64,000 bases of DNA, taken from Pseudofabraea citricarpa (taxonomy: Eukaryota > Ascomycota > Leotiomycetes > Helotiales > Dermateaceae). Position numbers and translations under genes: made by a program. The notes below the pieces were generated by a model. That model saw only the letters and a program-made list of their open reading frames with translations, did not search any database and had not been told where the DNA came from. The stretch is taken from positions 372,001 to 436,000 of the forward strand of contig JAPWGK010000016.1 of NCBI GenBank assembly GCA_029641185.1. Direction: 5' to 3'. Each line of letters begins with the position of its first letter. Position 1 is the stretch's first letter. Positions 22,482-34,241 of this stretch are shown here, in pieces.

Positions 22482-23486
22482 ATGGCGTCAAAGGTGAGAT
22501 TCAAATCCCTTGGCTTCCCTGTATTTTCACATCCCCAACACAACATCACCCACACGTGATGCATTTCCAATATCAAGGTGGTCAAGAAAGCAAAAATGCA
22601 AGAGACTGACATGACCAAAAAGGAACCCTTCTCACTGGCAACTTCAATCTTCACTCCATTCCCTGGCCTCCCCTCATCCAGCCAGCATGGCGAAGGCAGC
22701 GCACAGCAAGCGCCCGCGCCGCCGCTCACCAAAGAAGAGAAGCTCACTAAGATCATGGAGAGCCTGATTCGCCAGCACGAAGCTGTACGGAAGAACATGC
22801 TGACCGCGATCGAGAACCGGGGCCTGGAACTAATCCACAACGCCGAGCAAGAACTCGTAAGCACCGGGGTAGAAGTCAGCGCGGAAGAAGAGCAACGGCA
22901 GAGAGCAGAAGATGAAGAGTCGCTCAAGCAGATCATGCAGAGTCTCCAGACAGCGAGAGAAGAAGGCAAGAACTACGAGGAGAAACCTCCAGAGTGGAGT
23001 TTCAAGACCCGACGAGGAAGTGGAGACGCAGGTGCAGGTGCAGGTGCAGATGGAGATGGAGATGTAGAGATGCACGATATCCAGCAGCGTACTCAACGCG
23101 CTATCAGGGACGACTGCAGTCGCGCCTTGAAAGAACTAATCCTCCAAGGCGTCCAGGAAATGGTCAAGTACGATAAGCACGCCGAAAAGACATATCAGTT
23201 CTACAAGGAAGCGCTCGGTCGTGCGAAAGCGAGATCAGGCGATGCGCCGCTTCCGGCTTCATCTACCCCTTCGTCAACTACGACTTCGAGGAGAGGTTCT
23301 GAGGTCTCGGTAGCTGGTTCTACTTCTGCTGCTCTGCCGCCTACCTATGCCACACCGGGAATCCTGAGAAATAGAAACGAGGATCCCAGAATCAATCCTG
23401 AGGCTTTGAGGAAGATGAATGACCCTGCTCAACCACCACCTAAAGGACCTCGGGACGGAGGATGGGTCGACCCGAGAAGGCGTTAG
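22482..23486 (+). CDS. Hypothetical coiled-coil protein
   Basis: The exons are 22482-22493 and 22578-23486 (306 residues). I do not recognise the family. Residues ~50-115 form a charged helix (KEEKLTKIMESLIRQHEAVR onward to RGLELIHNAEQEL) followed by an Glu-rich segment. A Gly/Ala/Asp spacer (GAGAGADGDGDVEMHD) leads to a second helical part (DDCSRALKELILQGVQEMVK, then YDKHAEKTYQFYKEAL). The tail is Ser/Thr/Pro-rich and ends with GGWVDPRRR. It is probably a conserved fungal nuclear or cytoskeletal protein, but no motif decides. The splice is supported by a clean GTGAGA donor right after the fourth codon. Confidence 0.7.
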
Positions 23487-24553
23487 GGAAACGGAGGGAT
23501 GGCATCTCTGCTGCGAGGGGAGGTCTGTGTGTGGAGGGAAATGATTTGTGTTTTCATGGAGTTTAAGTTTCGTGTTTGTTTATGATACCCATGGTTACCT
23601 ACATTGTCTAGCTATTTTACTTTTTCTTATCACACAACGAACGCGAGTTTGATACGGCACACCAAGAAAACTGAACCTTTTGTCACTCGAGGTGCTGTAC
23701 ACTTTTCTAGATTAGGAGTCTAGGCCAGCATATTGTGAACAGTGCGGGGATTGAGAATGGTGATCAAGTCTTAAGCCTTTTGATTGCACTCTACATCATA
23801 CGCAAGTGATACATAAGCGGATCATTAAAATGCAAGGGTATGTCAACGATACCAATCTTATGAATTCCATGATATCAAATCCGTCTTGTTTGATATCCTT
23901 AAAGTTGCTATACATCGTCATGATCTAGCTACCCAAACTCGGAATCGAGCTCGGAGGCAGACAATCGAAAAATGTAGATCCCGTAGAGATCCTTTAGTTT
24001 ATTTTTTCGAAAGCTAAGACTGAACATAGTACTACACCAAAGCAACCATCCAACAAGCTCCCGTTTTGGAGCCTTATGTTCTAGGAGCCATGCCTTTCAT
24101 TTTCACCATTTTATCCACAATCTCAGGCTCCAGCCACCACATCCCAGGAGCACAATTGGGACGAGACAATAAAACGTGCAATGAAGATGACCCAAAAAAG
24201 ATGATCATTTTCCCCGAGTTCTTCAGTCGATGAGCTGATCGCTTACTTTCACTAAGCGGTTGGAATTTGTTGAGAATGCATTCCGGAATACGCAGTGATA
24301 CCCGTCATAGTACTGTCCAGTCGATAAATATACTACAGCAACGTGCGAGTTCATGGTGGGGAGAAAGAAGCTTTGGGAATTGGCATGTAGATGTTGCATG
24401 GTGCCCTTTTGTGCGAGAGTCCCTTATTTTAGAATTCAAACGCTACGTTTTGAGTTTTCATTCCCTCGAGGCCAGATAAGTGACAGAGTATTGATGGACG
24501 CCAAACCACCAATTTTAATTACCTGTAAGTTGTGTTGTAACAGTCGTAAATGT
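23487..24553. other. Intergenic between convergent genes
   Basis: This is 1.07 kb with 3' ends of the coiled-coil gene and the XRCC4-like gene. A plus-strand frame at 24267-24479 lacks any protein likeness. Nothing else is seen. Confidence 0.5.
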
Positions 24554-25769
24554 TCATAATTCATCATCGTCGGATTCGGTCTCGGACCCTGCATCTATTG
24601 AAGGCTTGGGCGCTGGGGGTGGGTTCGGTATAGCAGCCTTTCTTCCAAATGGTAAAGCTCGAGGTGGTGGTGGTTTGTCCTCGTCGATGCTATGAACTGG
24701 TTTGGCTTCTGTGGTAGGTACAACAGGTTGTGGATCCTCTTCTGGTTCATCCTCCGTTTCTGTCTCTGACTCTGGGTCTGGAGTCATAGCCTGTTCACGA
24801 TCTGAATCACCAGCAAGTTGATCCACATCAACATCCATTTTTTCAAACTCATCGTCTGACTCCTCGTCTTCCTCGGGTGCAACCTTCGAATTGCCACCTG
24901 CTTTCCGCTTTCTGGTCCTTGATGATTCTGCTATTCGTGATTCAGTTTGCCGGGTTGCTTCCACTGCTGTCAGCGTTGTCGAGTCGACTTTTGCGCTCGC
25001 TAATAGTCGCTGCTGGTCGCGGATCTTGAGTTTCTTCTCATTGAGAAGAGCAGAAAACTTTTGGATTAACTCATTTTCATGTTCCTTTTTACTTTTGACC
25101 AGATCTCCGAACTTTGCTTCGAGCTTCTGTATTGATTCCTCTTGCTCTCTGACCTTGACGCTAAGACTTTCTAGTTCATGGGAAGATGAATTGGTGGACT
25201 CGAGAGCGAGCGCACACCATTCGAAGCCGTTGAAATCATCCTCCGCACTGTCATCTTGCAACAACTCAATCGCACCAAGGCGTTGCTAATAGGCGTAAGC
25301 TAAAATAAGATTTTTGTAGGAGTCAAACCCTACCGTGATTCCTTCAATTCGCTTTCGAATGTTAATCTTCAGCTTTGACGAATTGGCTGCTGCAACAGCC
25401 TCGATACCCTCCAGTAGATTAGGATCTGCCGGGGTACCGAGCAGGACATGTCCCAATATCTGATCCCATTCTTTCTGGCTTCCTTTAAACGTTTTTGACT
25501 TCAGCGTCGACGTCTGAGTATGTTTGACTGGTCGGAGATTAATTAGTTTCTAGAATTTAACGCATGAAATTTGAGGCCAGGGGATAGATGCGGCCTGGCG
25601 ATCAATCGGCCATCTTACCGGTGACCACATATACAGAGGAATTTTCTGTCCCAATCAGCTTGAGATCGAGTGGTTCGGATTTCTTGGTCGAAGAGACGTG
25701 CACAAGCACATACGGTGGTTCGTTCGCAGGCCCGTCGATGCGGGGAAGACGGAGGACCCTCTCGGCCAT
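24554..25769 (-). CDS. XRCC4/Lif1-like DNA ligase IV cofactor
   Basis: The exons are 25619-25769, 25334-25527 and 24554-25285 (358 residues). XRCC4 (Lif1 in yeast) holds and stabilises DNA ligase IV in non-homologous end joining. The N-terminal head domain is visible as VLRLPRIDG, VLVHVSSTKKSEPLDLKLIG, then SQKEWDQILGHVLLG. A long helical stalk follows: FEWCALALESTNSSSHELES and SVKVREQEESIQKLEAKFGD onward to EKKLKIRDQQRLL. The tail is acidic and disordered, with a basic RTRKRKAGG likely to be a nuclear signal. Head, stalk and tail order and length fit the family. The upstream TTG-started frame is ignored, as the ATG at MAERVLRLPRIDG is the natural start. It is divergent from the byr4-like gene. 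Confidence 0.75.
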
Positions 25770-26726
25770 GATAGTTCGGCCGTTCGTCAACAACGGATGG
25801 ATAATGACGTTTAATGAAACGAGCCTTTCATAAAATTAAGGACGACGAAAAAGTAAGAGTGCGCTGAGGGACCTTCTTGTAGGAAGATGCGATCATAATG
25901 CGACAGTGCTATGACTGCTGTGCTGCTATGACTGCGGGCCTTGTTTAGGCAGCGGGGACCATCGTGTATCGCGAACTTAACGTGTGAGGTTCGCGTTGCC
26001 CAGTTGAGTCTCGGAGTCTGTTTGTCACTTCAGCAGCGGCCCGTGGGTTGGATGGTCGTGGGTACCTGTGGGTGGGTGGATGGAAGGTGGAAGGTGGATG
26101 GTGGATGGTGGGTGGTGGGTTGGAGGTGTGGGTGCGTTGCTCGCTCTGCCTTGCGCCTGTTCTGCCAGGAGGAAGCAAATCCTCGCTTATGTAAGGTGTC
26201 CCACTCCACAACCAGCCATCTTCGACGACCGGCCTCTCCAATTCACGGTGCCCGCAAACAGGAAATTCTGCAGCCCACAGCCCACGACAAACACCACCAG
26301 ATCACACCGACGATCTCCTTCGACCTCCGCTATCACATCTTCATCGAACCATCGAGACACCGTCGACCCGTTAACTGCCCACCCGGGCTGAGAGAGGGAC
26401 ACGAGAGCGCGACAACGTGGAGGACTTGGATAGCAACAACATAGCACACCAAACCGCGACAACACCACCATACCACTCCATCATACCACCAAAACGACCA
26501 CTGTACAATAACACGATCCAATTTACGACTAAATACCATTCTTTGACCATGAATTTACGACACTAGGCCTCCATGCGATTGATCTTTCCCGCTTGTTAAA
26601 GTTTTTTCTGAGATTCCTCTCAGAAAGTCACTGGCATCAAACTTTGCGTTGGGTCGCCTTTAAGAAACCCTTCTGTTCCGGCGAACCCCCTCTTGTTTAC
26701 TCGACTCCGTACGAGCTCAGGACAAT
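25770..26726. other. Long divergent promoter region with GGT/GGAT repeat
   Basis: This 957-bp stretch lies between the XRCC4-like gene and the byr4-like gene. At 26068-26135 there is a run of GGTGGATGGT-like units. The last 200 bp are rich in C and A on the plus strand, as in fungal leaders. No gene is seen. Confidence 0.5.
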
Positions 26727-29700
26727 ATGGAGCCCTTGACGTTGAAACCGCGCATGCCTGCTATGGAGGAGACAATCGAGAGCTGGGACGACGACGACCT
26801 GGACATTGGAGGTGATGACTTCACATTTCGAAGCGCATCATTAGCGACCACTGCGCCCTCGCATCATCGCGATTCCATCTCATCACGCATGTCAATACGG
26901 TCCGACTTCGACTCGAATCACGGCGACGATGATAGACAAGTGCACTTACCTGGAGATGACGAGAGGTCAACCATCGATGCGATTGCTACAGCCAAAAGGG
27001 CTGGCATCCCTATACCACAAAATGTACCATCTTCCGCTTTACTAGGTGGTACGATCAAACGCCTGGGTGGAAGGAAGTTGAAGAAGATTATACACGATGA
27101 TTGGGACGATGGAGACCTTGAGTTACCAGGCGAGGGAGCCTTGAAAATCAAAGACCAGGATGCTTCAAAATTTCCCGATGCTCTACGACAAGTCAGTGGG
27201 CCGGGATCTACTCAACATAGCCCAGTTAAAATGTTACAAGCTGCTCCAAAATTCAACTTGAAATCGCAACCAGACCTTAGGCCAAAGCTCACCTCAGCGA
27301 ACCTCGATCAATTTAGAGATGACGACGACGATGATTTTTTTGGTGATGGCGGAGGGACCATCAAAGTTTCAAAGATTCGACAAGGACCCAAATTGATTCC
27401 TTTAGTCACACCACCTACACCACAGAAACAAGAAGAAGACGACGATTTTGACAAAGACTTTCAATTCGGCAATGGTCCTCTCAAGTTATCCTCTCGTAAG
27501 GACATCCCGAAAACTCCTGTAACTTCTCAAGATGAATTTGGGGAGTGGGGTGAGGGTAGCCTAGGCACTAGATTCGGGGGCACCAGGAGAGACGGACGTT
27601 CCAATCGAAGCTCGTCCATTTCAGCCCTTAGTCCAAGTGTCTCAAATGTCTCGAGTTCAGTAACAGTAGAGAGCGAGGATGAGGGACTTGATGGGATTGT
27701 TCTCCCGACTGGTCCCCTTCACTTCGATGATATACTGAAGAAAAGACAGCAAGATCGTTCTCCCGAACGTTCATCTGCAGAGTCTTATGCCAGCAAACCA
27801 ATCTTACACAGTGCTGCAAAGGACGACTTCCTGTCTGGCCTAGAGATTGGGGATGGAGATGTGTTCAGCTCCAAAAAGCTTACACTCAACCGTAACGTCA
27901 AAGTGAAGTCAACACGGCAAGCGAGTCCGACCCGGCCAAAAACGGCAGTCTCGTTGACCTTCACAAACAAACCCACCCCACCTGTCAACTCGAGATTACC
28001 TCGTCCTCTTGGTGGCCATGAACGTGTACCTTCTTCCCTTGAGCCTGTATCAGAAAGTGGCGGCCCTATCGCGAATCGCAATCGACGATCACAATCTAGA
28101 CTTGGCGGACACTCAGCCCAGTCATCTATCACCAGTATCCCTACATCTACTACGCCTTCCGCATTACACTCTTTACCTCCTTCAACTCCCCGGAGACGGG
28201 AACTTGGCTCAAAATTATCAGCTACAACTCTTCGAAATGAGCCAACTACTACTAATGCACAGCTCTTGAAGCTGAAGCGTTCAATGCCAATCATGAAATC
28301 ATATCCAGATTCTCCCGCAAAACCAGTTGGACCGCGTTTTGGAAGACCCCCTTCTCGTACGGATACCAACAGTCGACCCAACTCAATGTCTCGGCCCAAG
28401 ACTCCAGTCGATCGTTCTGAATCAAGTCTGTCTCAGGCCAGAAAGCCATTTCTTCCCGCCGGCAGTTCCAATTCTCAATCACACCATGTTACCATAAAGA
28501 CATCACGACACTTCCGTCGTCATGATTCCGAATCTTCAACCCATAGTACCGAGTTTCGACCCTCGTCGCGGGCTGTGTCGAGGTCAACAATGAGATCGCC
28601 GAGCCCGAAACGAAATCCTAAAGGTGCGGAAGTTCTGGCCCGTGAGGCAGCTGTCAAGAGACAAATCACCAAACCTGTCCGGAGAAGGCATTTCGGCGAT
28701 GGCTGTGAGCTAGACGGATTCGATGATCTGCCTACATCCCAAAATGTCGAACAGAAGTTTGTCAAACAGCCAATCTCTCGTGGAGCACCAAAATCACTTC
28801 TTCGAAACATGATACACCAGAACATATTGCCAGACCGAACAGCATCGCCAGCTCCACCATTAACCCCATATTCTCCGGCCAAGTCGAATGATAATCTACC
28901 TCGATTTGCACGTGATACAACTGCAAGCCGTATGGCTAGAGAGCATGTGCTATCACAGCGAGCGCCGTCTGCAACTGGGGGAGCTCCTCTAACCACTTTG
29001 ACGAACCAGTGGAAAGCCCAAGTCTCCGCGAAGACCGGACTGACTTCAACCGGGCAGTCTACTGTAAGGTCCAAAAAGTCTCGCGGACCGCCACAAAAGC
29101 CTCAACTAATTAAGCCGCTTGGTAACCTAAATAACCCCAAATGTAAGTCCAATCTATACTCCCGCTTCCGTCACGCGCTAACATGCCCGATTCAGCCGTG
29201 AAAGGCATGTGGTATAACCCTCAAACTTTTCGATGGGAAGGGAACGAGAATGATTTGAACCACTTCGACGCTCCTGCATCATCACCATCAACCGCATCAA
29301 TACCGCCGCATATGTACCGCGAAAAAGAAAGCAGCACGCCCCGACCGGCACTCATTACGAACATCAACTCCTCTCAGGGGGTACAAGTGGTTGGTGGTAT
29401 GGTATTTGATCCACAGAGAATGTGTTGGTTGAAAATGGCACCACAATCGAGCAACGGCAAGAGTGATGCAGGCGATACTATGGATGGTTTTGATGCATTC
29501 GACGACGAAGAGGATGTTTTCAAAGACGTCCCTGATCTTGAAGATTCTCCCACGAAGGACGATTCTGAATTTGGTGGTGGACGCAAGAGCGAGGGGCTCA
29601 AAGATGAATGGCTAGTGGGCGAGGAGTTTGATGTTGGGCCCGAGTTCGTAAAACGACAACGTGAAGAGGAGGAACGATGGAGAAGGAAGTGTGAGAGATG

Positions 29701-29773
29701 GGTTGGAACCCAAAGAGACGTGGATGGCGAATCCTGGCGATGGAGTATAAGAGACGTGGTGAACGAGCAGTAA
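26727..29773 (+). CDS. byr4: Byr4/Bfa1-type regulator of septation and mitotic exit
   Basis: The exons are 26727-29142 and 29196-29773 (997 residues). Byr4 (Bfa1 in budding yeast) joins Cdc16/Bub2 to form the two-part GAP of the Spg1/Tem1 GTPase at the spindle pole body and so holds back septation. Family marks are repeated acidic Trp motifs (ESWDDDDLDIGGDDF near residue 17, HDDWDDGDLELPGEG near 130, EFGEWGEGSLGTRFGG near 275). In the C-terminal exon come VKGMWYNPQTFRWEGNEN, VVGGMVFDPQRMCWLKM and DVFKDVPDLEDS, with FDVGPEFVKRQREEEERWRR near the end. The middle 500 residues are Ser/Pro/Arg-rich and disordered, with many SP/TP sites that fit kinase control. The single 53-bp intron joins NPK to SVKGMW. 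Confidence 0.9.
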
Positions 29774-30356
29774 TATGCATGGATGGGATACATATGGGAA
29801 AACAGACACATTCGTTCCTTGGGCTATTCTCCTTTGTTGAGCAACGCTCTCTTTTCAGGATGCATGGTGTTCTGGGGCGAGCGAGCGTGGGAGCGGTGGG
29901 GGACACTGGGGTGATGATGGATGGGTTGGTAATGAATCTTATGACTGTTATGACTGGACTTCTTTTTGGTTATTTTTTCTTGTTTTTTCGTCCCTCGGCC
30001 TTCCGAGGCGATGGTTGGAGAGGATCGTTGGTCAAGATCCGGATTTGCTCTTTTTCGTTTTTTTTTTTCCTTCTCTTCTTGTTACTCCATAAAAATTTCC
30101 TCTTCGCTTTTCTTCTTCTGGCGGGTGTTGCGTTTGTACGATACGAGATAGCAAGGCGGGAATGAAGAAGACAACTATCGACAGCGAAAGCGAGTTTAGT
30201 TAGTTATATTTTTGGTCAATCCGATTGATTGATGCCGTCAGAGTGTTATTTGTCGTATGATGTTTCTGTGGTATTTTGAGTGATGAGTGATAAATTAACA
30301 ATCGATGGCTAACCGTATATCAAGTACGTACCTAGGTAATACAAGAAACAAAATAT

Positions 30357-30386
30357 GTAGTAGTAGTAGTAGTAGTAGTAGTAGTA
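30357..30386. repeat. (GTA)10 microsatellite
   Basis: About ten perfect GTA units lie in the convergent intergenic stretch. Confidence 0.95.
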
Positions 30387-30484
30387 AGAAGTGGAATGAA
30401 CGTTTTCACGTTGGAACAAGAAACTCATAGAAGTCGTATTACCTACCTTACCTACTTACCTATCTATATTATACATAGGTAAGC

Positions 30485-30512
30485 TCTGTCTGTCTGTCTG
30501 TCTCTCTCTCTC
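30485..30512. repeat. (TCTG)n(TC)n microsatellite
   Basis: Four TCTG units run into a TC dinucleotide run. Confidence 0.95.
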
Positions 30513-30914
30513 GAAATAAACTCAGCATGTAATTTCCTGCCCTCCCGACCACTAGCTGGCCGTACACCGTACAGGACCCCCTTACATCACATCACACGAT
30601 GTACTGTATAACGGGCTTCCGTTCCGTCCTGACCCGTCATCTCCTATCGAATGTCACAGATGAAATGCGAAAGGGGGTCATTGCCGAGTTGGGCAAGCGA
30701 TGAGCATTCAGAACGTAACCCATACACAATAACCAAAAGTTAACGTGACGTGAAATGAAATGACGCATTATGAATTCCATGGAGAGAAGGTGCCTGCATG
30801 AAGATAGCATGTGAAGATTTCAGGATTGAGCACTCAGAAGTTGCAAGTGAGAAGTGAAGAGGGCAAAAACACACACGGTATGAACATTAGACTCTAAACA
30901 TAGGCTAGGCTACT

Positions 30915-33002
30915 TTACTTGGTCGTCTTACTCTCTTTTTTAGAGGCCTTGTCCTTCTTCTCCTTTACTTTTTCCTTTACACTCCCGTCCTTTTCTTTCG
31001 TCTTGCTTTTGTCACCCTTCGACGCTTTTGGATCGATGCCCTTCCTGCGCATAAGACTCTTCTTCGCACGTTCAATGTAAACTTGATCCTCGTTCTCATC
31101 GAAATCACCGAAACCCTCAGCCTCTTCCTCCTCTTCCTCCGTCATGGCCAAAGGCCGCTTGTCAATATCCAGATCCTCAAGATCCTTTCTGATACTATTC
31201 GCAGCCACGGCAGCAGCTCCCGTAGGACTAGGGCCGGTCTTCTTGAATTTTGAAACGAAGAACCCATCGACGTTATAAGCGTGTGGGTAGTAACGGCGGG
31301 TCATCTTCATATCCTTATGGAATGTCTTGCCCATGTAAGAGGTGAAACCTTCCTTTCCGAAGACTAAACCGGTCTCGACGAGCTTGACGTTTGGTCGCTT
31401 GGAGAGGGCGTATTGTACGACACCTTCGTTCTCTTCAACTGTTACACTACATGTTGAGTAGACGAGATAGCCTCCAGTCTTACTTGCGTGATCAACTGAA
31501 TCAATGGCTGCAAGAAGAAGTTGCTTCTGAAGATGTGGGAGCATGAGGAAATCTTTCTCAGTCTTGTTGGTCTTAACGCTGGGATCCTTAGCAATAACTC
31601 CAGTTCCTGAACAAGGAGCATCGAGCAATACACGATCGAAGCCTCCAATAACCTTGGGGAATTCTCTGGCATCATAGTTGCATACGATTGTGTTCTTGGC
31701 TCCTAGACGGTGAATGTTACCGATTAGACCTTTTGCTCTCGACTTGTTGCTATCGTTTGCGAACACGCATCCGGTATTCTTCATTAAAGCAGCAATGTGA
31801 GTGGTTTTACCACCTGGAGCGGCGGCCATATCAAGAACTCTCTCATGTTCTTGTGGTGCAAGAGCCATGACGGGAAGGAAAGAAGATGCAGCTTGCAGCA
31901 TGTAGTGACCAGCCATATATTCTGGGGTAGCTCCCAGGGGAACAGCACTCTCGAAAATCTGAAGTCCGACTTTGGACCATTTTCCTACAGGCTCTAATGT
32001 GACACCTCGGTTGATGAGAGCTTGTGCTAGGTCTCGTCTGTGGGTTCGTAATGTGTTTGTTCGAATGACGACAGGTCTTGGGGTTTCGTTTGCTTCGAAG
32101 AAAGCAAAGGCTTCCTTCGGTGGGAAAAGGTTGAATAGCTTCTCGGCAAGATATTCAGAGTATCCATAGTATGCACATACATCCTTGATCAACTGAGCCG
32201 TATATTCAGCTCTTGACCGTCCCTCCTCGGAAAGATTTGTGAAATCGTCCAGTACTCGCACTGTATCGTTGATCCGGCTTCTCAACAGTTGTAAATCTGG
32301 TGCTAATAATGCCGCCTTCCTAGCTGCTGCATCATCCTCCTCATCCTCGTCGTCAAAAACCTTAGGTCGGTCCCCCGCAATATTTGTCTGCATGGCTGCC
32401 TCTTCCAACTCTGCTTGAGCATCTGCCTCCTCTTCAGCTAACTGATCATCCAACTTCCTCGTAAGACCAGCGATGTTAGCCGCTGTCAGTTTTTCTTCGG
32501 CATCTGACTCGTCTTCGTCCTCTGAGAACATGGCTTTTGGATGATCAGGATCAGAATCATAGACTTCCGAATCCGAGTCTAAGAAGTCGTCGCCCAAACC
32601 ACCGGCCTTTTCATCTTCTGAGGAAGAGCCCTCAACATCATCGAACTCGTCGTTCATAAGATCCGCCGCATCGGAATCGTCATCGTCGTCCATTTCCTCG
32701 TCAGACATGGGTAAAGGAACGGCCTCAGGCTTTTTTGACTTCTTCGTAGCAGGTTTTGCAATTGATCCTCCTCTACCATTCTGCCCAGGTAACCCATTGG
32801 TAAATTTGCCCTTCGCAGCCGTTGCTGCTACTGCGTTCTTCTTCTTCTCACTTCGCGATGTGCGCTGCTTTTTCGCATATTGCTTCGCTTCCTCTCTCGA
32901 TTCTGTGACGGACATTCCAGCCTTGCGCTTGAGGGTGGTGAAATGAGCTTCGTCCAGGGGCTCGGGAGCCCCCTGTTTCTTCATACGGCGTCCGACACCC
33001 AT
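30915..33002 (-). CDS. NOP2: 25S rRNA (cytosine-C5)-methyltransferase Nop2
   Basis: This single exon codes for 695 residues. Nop2 methylates a cytosine of 25S rRNA in the nucleolus and is needed for large-subunit assembly. The N-terminal 200 residues are basic, then strongly acidic. The NOL1/NOP2/Sun methyltransferase core follows, with the SAM-binding loop LDMAAAPGGKTTHI, motif IV LLDAPCSGTGV and motif VI VYSTCSVTVEENEGV, so both conserved cysteines (release and catalytic) are present. After GFFVSKFKKTGPS comes an acidic stretch and a very Lys-rich tail, as in nucleolar proteins. Length and order fit Nop2. It lacks introns, unlike most neighbours, and is head-to-head with the Get5 gene. Confidence 0.95.
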   Translation of the reverse strand: MGVGRRMKKQGAPEPLDEAHFTTLKRKAGMSVTESREEAKQYAKKQRTSRSEKKKNAVAATAAKGKFTNGLPGQNGRGGSIAKPATKKSKKPEAVPLPMSDEEMDDDDDSDAADLMNDEFDDVEGSSSEDEKAGGLGDDFLDSDSEVYDSDPDHPKAMFSEDEDESDAEEKLTAANIAGLTRKLDDQLAEEEADAQAELEEAAMQTNIAGDRPKVFDDEDEEDDAAARKAALLAPDLQLLRSRINDTVRVLDDFTNLSEEGRSRAEYTAQLIKDVCAYYGYSEYLAEKLFNLFPPKEAFAFFEANETPRPVVIRTNTLRTHRRDLAQALINRGVTLEPVGKWSKVGLQIFESAVPLGATPEYMAGHYMLQAASSFLPVMALAPQEHERVLDMAAAPGGKTTHIAALMKNTGCVFANDSNKSRAKGLIGNIHRLGAKNTIVCNYDAREFPKVIGGFDRVLLDAPCSGTGVIAKDPSVKTNKTEKDFLMLPHLQKQLLLAAIDSVDHASKTGGYLVYSTCSVTVEENEGVVQYALSKRPNVKLVETGLVFGKEGFTSYMGKTFHKDMKMTRRYYPHAYNVDGFFVSKFKKTGPSPTGAAAVAANSIRKDLEDLDIDKRPLAMTEEEEEEAEGFGDFDENEDQVYIERAKKSLMRRKGIDPKASKGDKSKTKEKDGSVKEKVKEKKDKASKKESKTTK

Positions 33003-33279
33003 CTTGACAGCGGTTCCTGGAGAATTGGTGGAATTGGTAGTCGAGTGCGGTCAAAAAGCTTGCAGCTTTCCTTTGTCTCGCGACCTTTTTTCTCGCCCGT
33101 CGAAAATTATTTTTCGATAAGGCTAGCGTCACTTTGATCGGATCAAAAGCGCCCGCTTCCGCGCCAAGACATCAATCAATACCAGTGGAGAGGACCAAAT
33201 AGCTTGTTGCCGTACACAGAGCCAGAATTTGTAACTTTCTAACTTCACACAAGATTCGACTCTGCTCACGCATATCATA
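33003..33279. promoter_or_regulatory. Shared promoter of NOP2 and GET5 genes
   Basis: A 277-bp gap separates the divergent start codons. No named motif is claimed. Confidence 0.4.
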
Positions 33280-33956
33280 ATGACGGAACTATCATTTGCC
33301 CAGAACTTTCTCACAACCCTCGACTCAAAGCCCAGCAAGCTGCCAGCTGACTATGTCGAGGATCCACGAAACTACCCAGCGCGAAGCGCAGTATATCCCC
33401 CTTCGCTCCATCTGGTTTTAGCAGGCACTGATATATGATGCCTTAGACCATTCTGCCGAAGATGGCCAGACCTTTAGCAAAACGACAGAAGCTCGCGCCT
33501 GGTCAGGAACGTTCTCTCACAGTAACGCTGAAGTCACTACGCAACCCGCCATTAGACATTACGCTCTCCGCACAACTCCCCAACACTTCGATACTAGACC
33601 TGAAGACTGCTGTATCGGAGAAGGCTAGTATACCGGTGGCCAAGCTACGGTTGCTGCATAAGAAGAAACCTGTGGGAGATAGCAAGGTCTTGAAGGATGT
33701 AGTGGGGGAGGACGAGTCCAACGTGGAGTTCTCTGTTATGGTTATTGGTGGTGCTGCAGCAGTAACCAAGGAAGAGCCAGCTGATGCTGTAGCTCCTGTT
33801 GCTCAGGGACAAAGTGGGAAGGAGGCATTGGTTACAGAAGAGTTCTGGACAGATCTGAAAGGCTTCCTAACACAGAGGTTAAGAGACGAGAAAGAGGCAG
33901 ACAAGGCTTTTGGAATTTTCAAGGGTGCTTGGGATTCACATGGAAGTAATCCTTGA
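33280..33956 (+). CDS. GET5: Get5/Mdy2 ubiquitin-like protein of the GET pathway
   Basis: The exons are 33280-33390 and 33447-33956 (206 residues). Get5 joins Get4 and Sgt2 to hand tail-anchored membrane proteins to Get3. The N-terminal segment is the fungal Get5 type (LSFAQNFLTTLDSKPSKLPA, then DYVEDPRNYPA and TILPKM). A ubiquitin-like fold runs over ~residues 57-120 (SLTVTLKSLRNPPLDITLSA ... ILDLKTAVSEKASIPVAKLR). An Ala/Pro/Val linker leads to the C-terminal dimerisation helix (EEFWTDLKGFLTQRLRDEKE). An in-frame ATG in exon 2 would drop the Get4-binding N-terminal part; the spliced model is preferred because that part is conserved. Confidence 0.88.
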
Positions 33957-34241
33957 AATCGAAAAGTGACAAATAGGTTAAGCAGCTGTATGATTCTTGT
34001 TTTTTGCCATCCAAGAGAATTCATTCACATGTTAATTGAGTGGAAAATCCTGCCAAGTCGTATTTTTATATCTGCATATGTCTTGTGCGCCGAACTTGAC
34101 TGAGCCTCTTGAGGCTGTTTTACTGCCCTTCACTTGTGCCACTATGTCATTGCGGGCCAAAGAGCATCATCAATGAAAACTCAAAACACACGGATCCCCT
34201 CCATCGCTCGCTTCGTGGTAATCATTTAAAGTCGTGCGCAT

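Larger units (their letters stand above)
29774..30914. other. Intergenic between convergent genes, with microsatellites
   Basis: This 1.14-kb stretch lies between byr4 and NOP2. It holds a T-rich tract near 29966-30120 and two microsatellites listed separately. No gene is seen; a plus-strand frame at 29698-30165 is T-rich chance. Confidence 0.5.

Noticed and set aside
21880..22969. Two long minus-strand frames overlapping the coiled-coil gene
   Set aside because: Both are antisense shadows or lie in the GC-balanced promoter; composition is Ser/Cys/Arg-rich without a domain.
27785..28399. 204-codon antisense frame inside byr4
   Set aside because: Shadow of the long Ser/Pro-rich coding region in the reverse frame.
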